A DNA stretch of 10,570 nucleotides from assembly GCA_021791235.1 (NCBI GenBank), contig JAJYXA010000353.1:1-10570 (forward strand). The letters run 5' to 3'. Below the pieces are notes generated by a model, which worked only from the letters and a program-made list of their open reading frames with translations, was not told where the DNA came from and did no database searches. A program made the position numbers and the translations under genes. The stretch is from Pseudomonadota bacterium (GTDB lineage Bacteria > Pseudomonadota > Gammaproteobacteria > Burkholderiales > Thiobacillaceae). Shown here piece by piece: positions 5,702 to 10,570 of this stretch (position 1 is its first letter; every line of letters begins with the position of its first letter).

Positions 5702-5914
5702 ATGAACGCAGTCAAAATCGTGGCAATCGTGTTGATCGTGGCCGGCAGCCTGGGGCTGATCTACGGCGGGTTCACGTACACGAAGAAAACGGATCAGGTC
5801 AAGCTGGGACCAGTCGAACTGTCGATCAAGGACAGGGAGACGGTCAATATTCCGGTCTGGGCTGGCGTGGCGGCCATCGTGGCGGGGGCTGCGCTGCTGC
5901 TTGTTCGCAAGTAA
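5702..5914 (+). CDS. 70-aa two-helix membrane protein of unknown function
   Basis: AGGGGAG at 5689-5695 lies 6 nt before the ATG. Residues 4-24 are a transmembrane helix ending LGLIYGGFTYT. A 30-residue polar loop follows (KKTDQVKLGPVELSIKDRETVNIPVW), then a second helix (about 52-67), and a basic end. The pattern of helix, YGGFTYT, (V/L)-x-LGP-(V/L)-x-(L/V), polar loop and second helix is one I have seen in many small proteobacterial membrane proteins with no known function; I am not sure of a Pfam number. Both termini and the loop geometry suggest a hairpin in the inner membrane. The gene sits exactly between the two copies of the aromatic-rich exported protein. Confidence 0.85.
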   Translation: MNAVKIVAIVLIVAGSLGLIYGGFTYTKKTDQVKLGPVELSIKDRETVNIPVWAGVAAIVAGAALLLVRK

Positions 5915-6008
5915 AACAGTCGACGGCAAAAAGATCATCGACAACAAATCTGAGGATGCCTGGGCGCAGCGATACCGTGGTGGACACGCAACGGGGCATG
6001 CCCGATAG

Positions 6009-6036
6009 TTGGCGATGACCAGGGATTAAATATAGA
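6009..6036 (+). promoter_or_regulatory. Possible sigma70 promoter for copy B
   Basis: TTGGCG (6009-6014, four of six matches to -35), a 16-bp spacer and TATAGA (6031-6036, four of six to -10) lie in an AT-rich patch just before the gene at 6055. The untranslated leader would be only about 12 nt. A perfect palindrome GGGCATGCCC (5994-6003) lies right upstream. Weak call by eye. Confidence 0.35.
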
Positions 6037-6054
6037 AAGCATAAAGAGCAGAAA

Positions 6055-7020
6055 ATGAAAAAACACTACCTGATCATTGCGATATCGATGACCCTTGTCC
6101 AGGGGTGCTATACCGCTCCCCCCTACCAACCATCCAGCCGTGTCGCGGTCGGAGTCGGATATCCTGGTGTCAGCATCGGTATCAATTTTTCGACGTACCC
6201 GGATCTTGTCCAGATACCGGGCTATCCCGTCTACTACGACCCCCGCGTGGATTCGAATTACTTCTTTTACGACGGCCTGTACTGGGTGTTCCAGGGCGAC
6301 AACTGGTATGCGAGCAGCTGGTACAACGGGCCGTGGGACAGGGTGGGTTATTACGATGTGCCGGCTTATGTGCTGCGCGTCCCGGTGCGCTACTACCGCC
6401 AGCCTCCGTCGTATTTCCGTGGCTGGCGTGCCGACGCGCCGCCACGTTGGGGCGAGCACTGGGGCCGCGACTGGGAACAGCGTCGAAGCGGGTGGGACCG
6501 TTGGGACCGCGGCTCTGCTCCGGCTCCCGCACCGTTGCCGACCTACCAACGGAATTATTCCGGTGACCGCTATCCTCGCGCAGTAGAACAGCAGCATACG
6601 ATACGGTCCGAGAATTACCGCTACCAGCCGCGTGAGCCTGTCACGCAGCAGTATGATCAACAGCGTGTGCAGCAGCGCCAGCAAGAGCAGCAGCGCCAGC
6701 AAGAGCAGCAGCGCCAGCAAGAGCAGCAGCGCCAGCAAGAGCAGCAGCGCCAGCAAGAGCAGCAACGGCAGCAGGATCAGCAGCGCCAGCAAGAGCAGCA
6801 GCGCCAGCAAGACCAGCAGCGCCAGAAAGAGCAGCAGCGCCGGAAACAACAGAAGCAGCAACAAGATCTGGAGCGGAAACGCGCTCAACCTGAAGCGCAA
6901 GGGCAGGATCAAAAGCGCAAGGCTACTCAGCAGGAAGTGGATAGGAGGAAGAAAGCCACACAGGAGGAGTTGGATCGGAAGAAGAAAGAAGAAGACGCGC
7001 GCGATCGGTATCGCCAGTAA
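6055..7020 (+). CDS. Aromatic-rich lipoprotein with Q/E/R repeat tail (copy B)
   Basis: A protein of 321 aa, paralog of the product of 4901-5566. MKKHYLIIAISMTLVQGC is a lipoprotein signal with Cys18, followed by Tyr, so outer-membrane sorting is expected. Residues 32-185 repeat the aromatic core almost unchanged (GYPVYYDPR, FFYDGLYWVF, NWYASSWYNGPWD, PVRYYRQPP, GWRADAPPRWG, HWGRDWEQRRSGWDRWDR). Residues 206-265 are ten units of QQRQQE or close variants, and 266-321 continue as a Lys/Arg/Glu/Gln-rich helix, for example DRRKKATQEELDRKKKEED. The tail probably forms a long single helix or coiled coil reaching from the outer membrane. No enzymatic motif is seen. The Shine-Dalgarno is weak (AGAGCA). 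Function unknown. Confidence 0.85.
   Translation: MKKHYLIIAISMTLVQGCYTAPPYQPSSRVAVGVGYPGVSIGINFSTYPDLVQIPGYPVYYDPRVDSNYFFYDGLYWVFQGDNWYASSWYNGPWDRVGYYDVPAYVLRVPVRYYRQPPSYFRGWRADAPPRWGEHWGRDWEQRRSGWDRWDRGSAPAPAPLPTYQRNYSGDRYPRAVEQQHTIRSENYRYQPREPVTQQYDQQRVQQRQQEQQRQQEQQRQQEQQRQQEQQRQQEQQRQQDQQRQQEQQRQQDQQRQKEQQRRKQQKQQQDLERKRAQPEAQGQDQKRKATQQEVDRRKKATQEELDRKKKEEDARDRYRQ
6670..6849 (+). repeat. Ten tandem 18-bp units encoding QQRQQE
   Basis: Ten 18-bp units in phase with the reading frame. Units 1-5 and 7 are identical in DNA (CAGCAGCGCCAGCAAGAG); unit 6 has four or more changes and ends in Asp, unit 8 ends GAC, unit 9 has Lys in place of Gln, and unit 10 is degenerate (QQRRKQ). Identity including silent positions suggests recent expansion by slippage or unequal recombination, so copy number may vary between strains. 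Because the unit is a multiple of three, changes keep the frame. Confidence 0.95.
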
Positions 7021-7039
7021 TTTCAGGTGACCCGGCGTC

Positions 7040-7080
7040 AGCGTGATGACCACTCACGCTCGACACGTGAAGGTCATCGC
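7040..7080. promoter_or_regulatory. Two mutually exclusive inverted repeats upstream of csbD
   Basis: AGCGTGA (7040-7046) pairs with TCACGCT (7054-7060). Alternatively GATGACC (7045-7051) pairs with GGTCATC (7072-7078), extendable to nine pairs. The two share bases 7043-7046 and cannot form together. A third GATGACC lies at 7149-7155. This may be a terminator for copy B, an operator, or a switching leader for csbD. Confidence 0.35.
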
Positions 7081-7104
7081 TGAAAACTGGATGGCGGAAA
7101 GGGT

Positions 7105-7118
7105 GCGGACCTGTCCGC
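7105..7118. repeat. Short GC-rich inverted repeat upstream of csbD
   Basis: GCGGAC and GTCCGC are perfect 6-bp arms separated by CT. No T-run follows. It may be part of the leader structure or a transcription end for the preceding gene. Confidence 0.3.
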
Positions 7119-7178
7119 CCATACCGTCGCAGGCTGGTAACGGGTCTAGATGACCCTCACCGCAAAGAGGCACCCGTA

Positions 7179-7370
7179 ATGAACGAAGATACCGTCAAAG
7201 GCAATTGGAAGCAGGTCTCCGGCAAGGTCAAGCAAAAGTGGGGCAAGCTCACTGACGACGATCTCATGAAGGCCGAAGGCAACAAGGACTACCTGCTCGG
7301 CAAGCTGCAGGAGCACTATGGCTTGGCCAAGGACAAGGCTGAGCAGTTTCTGAAGGATCTCGGACACTGA
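7179..7370 (+). CDS. CsbD family stress protein
   Basis: A protein of 63 aa, close in size to E. coli YjbJ. The family pattern is clear: MNEDTVKGNWKQVSGKVKQK, then WGKLTDDDLMKAEGNKDYLL, then GKLQEHYGLAKDKAEQFLKD. CsbD proteins are small, highly charged, cytoplasmic helical proteins induced by general stress (sigmaB in Bacillus; YjbJ is abundant in stationary-phase E. coli); the molecular role is unknown. AAAGAGG lies 9 nt before the ATG. A 158-bp leader with several inverted repeats separates it from the upstream lipoprotein gene, and only 60 bp separates it from the c-di-GMP gene downstream, so those two may be co-transcribed. Confidence 0.95.
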   Translation: MNEDTVKGNWKQVSGKVKQKWGKLTDDDLMKAEGNKDYLLGKLQEHYGLAKDKAEQFLKDLGH

Positions 7371-7430
7371 CTTGTCCCGATTGCGCGGACGGGTTGGGAC
7401 TCGATTCTCGATTGTGACGCTGGATGTTTC

Positions 7431-9527
7431 ATGACGAATCGCGTTCTTATTGTTACGGCTGATCCGGACGATGCCCGAACCTTGGAGCGTGTGCTTGGCA
7501 AGGCAAAAGGCGGCCCCTTCGCCATCGAATGGGTCACGCGGCTCTCCGATGCGCTCGAGCGGCTGCGCGCGGGTGGCATCGACGTGATTCTGGCGGATCT
7601 GTCGCTGCCCGACAGCCAGGGTATCGAAACATTTGACCAGTTGTTCGCCGTCACCCCTCAGACGCCGATCCTGACGCTCAGTGCGGTGGAAGACGACGCG
7701 CTGGCGACGGAAGCGGTACAGCATGGTGCGCAAGGCACGCTGTCGAAAGACCATTTCGGCAGCTCGCTGGTGCCGCAATCGCTGCGCAATATCATCCAGC
7801 GCAAGGCCGTCGAGGAATCCTTGTACCTGGAAAGAACACGTGCCGAAATCACACTCAATTCGATCAGCGACGCGGTCATCGGCACCGATATGTCGGGGAA
7901 TGTCGACTATCTGAACGTCGCGGCGGAAAGCATGACCGGATGGACGAGAGAAGAAGCACGCGGGCTCCCGATCGCCGAGGTGATGCACATCATCAATGGC
8001 ACGACGCGCGAGTCCGAACGCAATCCTGTCGAACTGGTCCTGCAGCTGAACAGGCCGATGGGCCTGACTGCAGGCACGGTCCTTGTCCGGCGCGATGGGA
8101 AAGAAGCGCCGATCGAAGACTCCGCCGCGCCGATCCATGACCTGAACGGGCAGATTGCGGGCGCGGTGATCGTGTTCCACGATATCTCGGCCGCGCAGGC
8201 GATGCGCATGAAAATGGCCCATCTGGCGCACCACGATTTCCTGACCAATTTGCCGAACCGCTTGCTGCTGAACGACCGCATCACGCAAGCGATTGCTTTG
8301 GCGAAACGACGCGGCACGCATCTCGCCGTGCTGTTCCTGGACCTGGATAATTTCAAGCACATCAATGATTCGCTCGGCCACGAGACCGGAGACAAACTGC
8401 TGCAATCCGTCGCGCTTCGCCTGAGTGCATGCGTGCGTGGATCCGATACGATAAGCCGGCTGGGCGGCGATGAATTCGTGGTGCTGGTGACGGAAGACAA
8501 GTACGCGGAAGACGCGGCCTTGACGGCCGACAAGATCATCGCCGCGCTGGCAGCGCCGCATGCCATCGACAAGCGTGAGCTGCATGTGACGACCAGCATC
8601 GGTATCAGCGTATATCCGACGGATGGCGAGAATACGGAAACGTTGATCAAGAATGCGGATACCGCGATGTATCACGCCAAGGAAAAGGGCCGCGACAACT
8701 ACCAGTTTTTCAGGCACGAGATGAACGTCCGCGCAGTCGAGCGGCACGTCGTCGAATCCCATTTGCGGCATGCGCTGGAGCGGCAGGAATTCGTGCTGCA
8801 TTACCAGCCCAAGGTCAATCTGGCTACCGGCGCGATTACCGGCGCCGAAGCACTGCTGCGCTGGATGCATCCGGAATGGGGCATGGTCCTGCCTGAACGC
8901 TTTGTGCCGGTCGCGGAAGATTGCGGTCTGATCGTGCCGATCGGCCGCTGGGTATTGCGCGAAGCCTGTGCACAAGCCAGGCGTTGGGAAGACGCGGGGC
9001 TTAAGCCGGCTTCGATCGCCGTCAACATTTCCGCACTGGAATTCCGCCGCGGGGATTTCGTTGAAGGGGTGCGTGCCATCCTGCACGAAACCGGGCTGGC
9101 GCCATGCTGCCTGCAGCTGGAAATCACCGAAAGCGTGTTGATGCACAATGCCGAGACCAGTACCGCGATACTTCAGCAACTCAAGGATATGGGGGTGCAG
9201 CTGGCAGTGGATGATTTCGGCACCGGCTATTCCAGTTTGAGTTATCTGCATCTGTTTCCGATCGATGTCCTTAAAATCGACGGGTCGTTCGTGCACGACA
9301 TTGATTCCGTCAATGGCAATGGCATCATCGTCAGCGCCGTCATTGCCATGGGCACCAGCCTCAAGCAACGGGTGATCGCCGAAGGTGTTGAAAAACAGGG
9401 GCAACTGGCCTTCCTGAAGGCGCAGCATTGCGAAGAGGGGCAAGGCTACTTTTTCAGCCGGCCGCTCGTTGCCGAGGAATTCGCCACGCTGCTGGCAACA
9501 GGAATACCCGAGGCGGCCTTTAATTGA
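7431..9527 (+). CDS. REC-PAS-GGDEF-EAL cyclic-di-GMP signalling protein
   Basis: A protein of 698 aa. Residues 4-122 are a receiver domain: acidic residues 11-14, likely phosphorylated Asp56 in DVILADLSLP, and Lys106. Residues 135-255 are a PAS domain (SISDAVIGTDMSGNVDYLN, ending GAVIVFHDIS). The GGDEF domain (about 262-428) keeps LGGDEF (345-349), so diguanylate cyclase activity is possible, and an RxxD inhibitory site (Arg336, Asp339) five residues before it. The EAL domain (about 438-690) keeps EALLRW (473-478), DDFGTGYSS (594-602), Lys615 and AEGVE (650-654), so phosphodiesterase activity is possible. No transmembrane helix is seen: a cytoplasmic response regulator. No kinase gene is adjacent. 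The Shine-Dalgarno is poor (TGGA), which fits coupling to csbD. Confidence 0.96.
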   Translation: MTNRVLIVTADPDDARTLERVLGKAKGGPFAIEWVTRLSDALERLRAGGIDVILADLSLPDSQGIETFDQLFAVTPQTPILTLSAVEDDALATEAVQHGAQGTLSKDHFGSSLVPQSLRNIIQRKAVEESLYLERTRAEITLNSISDAVIGTDMSGNVDYLNVAAESMTGWTREEARGLPIAEVMHIINGTTRESERNPVELVLQLNRPMGLTAGTVLVRRDGKEAPIEDSAAPIHDLNGQIAGAVIVFHDISAAQAMRMKMAHLAHHDFLTNLPNRLLLNDRITQAIALAKRRGTHLAVLFLDLDNFKHINDSLGHETGDKLLQSVALRLSACVRGSDTISRLGGDEFVVLVTEDKYAEDAALTADKIIAALAAPHAIDKRELHVTTSIGISVYPTDGENTETLIKNADTAMYHAKEKGRDNYQFFRHEMNVRAVERHVVESHLRHALERQEFVLHYQPKVNLATGAITGAEALLRWMHPEWGMVLPERFVPVAEDCGLIVPIGRWVLREACAQARRWEDAGLKPASIAVNISALEFRRGDFVEGVRAILHETGLAPCCLQLEITESVLMHNAETSTAILQQLKDMGVQLAVDDFGTGYSSLSYLHLFPIDVLKIDGSFVHDIDSVNGNGIIVSAVIAMGTSLKQRVIAEGVEKQGQLAFLKAQHCEEGQGYFFSRPLVAEEFATLLATGIPEAAFN

Positions 9528-9537
9528 AGCCGTCACT

Positions 9538-9562
9538 GCCAGGTGCAGGAAAATTACCTGGC
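9538..9562. repeat. Inverted repeat after the GGDEF-EAL gene
   Basis: GCCAGGT (9538-9544) and ACCTGGC (9556-9562) are perfect 7-bp arms around an 11-nt A-rich loop. It lies 10 bp after the stop and about 17 nt before the Shine-Dalgarno of the next gene. It may be a Rho-type or weak terminator, or a message-stabilising hairpin; no T-run follows. Confidence 0.35.
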
Positions 9563-9592
9563 GGAAGACCGACGAACCGATAGGAGACTCAA

Positions 9593-9898
9593 ATGCTGGT
9601 GACGTTCACATGCAAGGCCTATGCCGATATCACGATGTTTGGTGACGTCGCGCTGGGCATGCTGAAAATGATGGGGCACAGCGAAACGGTGCCCGGCGCC
9701 ATTCTGGCCGAGGATGTGCCTGCGGCGCTGGATCGGTTGAAGCGTGCGATCGAGGCGGCGCCGGTCCAGAGCGAATCCAGAGAAGCCCGGGACGACGACT
9801 CGGACGAGCCGCCTGTCAGCCTGATGCACCGGGCATTGCCCCTGATCGAACTGCTCACGGCTGCTGCGCGGCAAAAGGTCGACGTGATGTGGAAATGA
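9593..9898 (+). CDS. DUF1840 domain-containing protein
   Basis: A protein of 101 aa. MLVTFTCKAYADITMFGDVA at the N-terminus, the following MLKMMGHSETVPGAILAEDVPAAL, and the C-terminal LIELLTAAARQKVDVMWK are the conserved parts of DUF1840. A variable acidic linker (about 58-72) joins them. The family is small, soluble, of unknown function and, as far as I know, largely betaproteobacterial. TAGGAG lies about 9 nt before the ATG. It is the last rightward gene and faces arfB tail to tail, with 37 bp between and no clear intrinsic terminator there. Confidence 0.92.
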   Translation: MLVTFTCKAYADITMFGDVALGMLKMMGHSETVPGAILAEDVPAALDRLKRAIEAAPVQSESREARDDDSDEPPVSLMHRALPLIELLTAAARQKVDVMWK

Positions 9899-9935
9899 AA
9901 CGAAGCGCGGCACCACCGCAGCCTTGATGCACAGA

Positions 9936-10361
9936 TCAATGCTCTGCCCCAGGTTTCAACCCACGCAGTTTCTTGGTCTCTCCCCGCCGCTGCTTGCTGT
10001 CCAGACGCCGTTTTTTTGACGCCAGCGTGGGCCGGGTCGGGCGGCGCGGCGTCTCCACTTCGCAGGCTTCGCGAATCAGTTCAATCAGCCGTTCCAGCGC
10101 GTCGTCGCGGTTGCGCCGCTGGCTCCGATAGCGCTCGGCTTCGATAATCAGCACGCCGTCCTGGGTGAGGCGGCGGCCCGCGAGGGCCATCAGGCGGACG
10201 CGCACCGGATCGGGCAGCGAGGGGGAGCCGGCGACGTCGAAGCGCAGTTGCACCGCGGTCGACACCTTGTTGACGTTCTGCCCGCCGGGTCCCGAGGCGC
10301 GTACGAAGTCCTCCTGGATTTCGCGCTCGTCGAGCTCGATCTGGGCGTTGACCCGGATCAT
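9936..10361 (-). CDS. arfB: Alternative ribosome-rescue factor ArfB (peptidyl-tRNA hydrolase)
   Basis: A protein of 141 aa, the usual length for ArfB/YaeJ. The release-factor-like domain carries the catalytic GGQ at residues 26-28 in RASGPGGQNVNKVSTAVQLR, and the C-terminus is a basic tail (ASKKRRLDSKQRRGETKKLRGLKPG). ArfB enters stalled ribosomes lacking a stop codon: the tail fills the empty mRNA channel and GGQ hydrolyses the peptidyl-tRNA. Both parts are intact. It lacks the codon-recognition domain of RF1/RF2, which separates it from them. It follows the murI end by 16 nt on the same strand and lacks a clear Shine-Dalgarno, so coupled expression is likely. Confidence 0.95.
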   Translation of the reverse strand: MIRVNAQIELDEREIQEDFVRASGPGGQNVNKVSTAVQLRFDVAGSPSLPDPVRVRLMALAGRRLTQDGVLIIEAERYRSQRRNRDDALERLIELIREACEVETPRRPTRPTLASKKRRLDSKQRRGETKKLRGLKPGAEH

Positions 10362-10377
10362 GGCCGCGGTCTTGCGA

Positions 10378-10570
10378 TCACCACTTCACCACATGCACGT
10401 TGTTGAGTGTGCGACCCAGAAAGCGCTCGCCGATGGTCTGGAAGCGCAGCGGCACGTCGGTGACGTAGAAGTCGTAGCGCGGTTGGGCGTGGCTGGGGTT
10501 GGCGAGATGTTTCTCGGCCAGGACCGCGGCGACCTGTTCGGCCATGGCTTCGGCGGAATCGACCAATGCG
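10378..10570 (-). CDS. murI: Glutamate racemase, C-terminal fragment (gene continues past window)
   Basis: Only the last 63 residues are visible; the frame is open to the window end, so the start and both catalytic cysteines lie outside. The fragment begins ALVDSAEAMAEQVA and ends RYDFYVTDVPLRFQTIGERF then LGRTLNNVHVVKW. The arrangement (helix with a DSAE-type start, then an F/Y-x-(V/A)-T-(D/G) strand and a final helix plus strand) matches the C-terminus of MurI, which makes D-glutamate for peptidoglycan. The call rests on remembered family similarity of a short segment. It is directly upstream of arfB. Confidence 0.8.
   Translation of the reverse strand, partial: ALVDSAEAMAEQVAAVLAEKHLANPSHAQPRYDFYVTDVPLRFQTIGERFLGRTLNNVHVVKW

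Noticed and set aside
6670..6849. Repeat array as a CRISPR
   Set aside because: The 18-bp units are contiguous without spacers and lie in phase inside a coding region.
5935..7053. 372-aa Leu-rich open frame on the minus strand resembling a membrane protein
   Set aside because: The poly-Leu stretch is the complement of the CAG-rich repeat coding for Gln in copy B. It has no credible start signal.
7146..9536. 796-aa open frame on the minus strand
   Set aside because: It is the complement of csbD and the GGDEF-EAL gene, which have intact family motifs. Long antisense frames are common opposite GC-rich genes, and its translation shows no recognisable domain.

Overview
The window looks like chromosomal DNA of a Gram-negative betaproteobacterium. 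The basis is a GC-rich base composition, three lipoprotein signal peptides, a yqjD-yqjE-yqjK-like membrane operon, a DUF1840 gene (a family I know mainly from Betaproteobacteria) and a glutamate racemase tail. A Nitrosomonadales-type organism (Gallionella, Sulfuricella or Thiobacillus relatives) would fit, but that is inference. I see no tRNA, rRNA, CRISPR array, insertion sequence or phage gene.

Layout. Positions 1-2677 are leftward: two tandem Crp/Fnr-family regulators (2677-1967 and 1783-1031), then a lipoprotein with a phospholipase D (HKD) domain whose C-terminus is cut by the window edge. A 393-bp gene-free region (2678-3070) separates these from a rightward block. It holds an AT-rich patch, an A-tract next to a short hairpin, and a perfect 8+4+8 dyad at 2840-2859.

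Positions 3071-9898 are rightward. They carry a YqjD/ElaB-like DUF883 protein, a YqjE-like protein and a YqjK-like protein (tightly packed, last two overlapping by ATGA), a BON-domain lipoprotein, a 48-aa lmo0937-type membrane peptide, an exported aromatic-rich protein, a 70-aa two-helix membrane protein, a second copy of the aromatic-rich protein (now a lipoprotein with a Q/E/R repeat tail), a CsbD protein, a REC-PAS-GGDEF-EAL c-di-GMP protein and a DUF1840 protein. Positions 9936-10570 are leftward again: ArfB ribosome rescue factor and, upstream of it, the end of glutamate racemase (murI).

How it may work together. Nearly every product in 1-7370 belongs to, or resembles, families linked to general, osmotic or envelope stress (DUF883, YqjE, YqjK, BON, CsbD, lmo0937), or is exported or membrane-bound. 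I infer an envelope-stress cassette, possibly controlled by the two divergent Crp/Fnr paralogs, with a c-di-GMP module beside it. The least described part is the duplicated aromatic-rich exported protein pair flanking a small membrane protein (4901-7020). The two copies keep near-identical core DNA but differ in membrane anchoring and tail.
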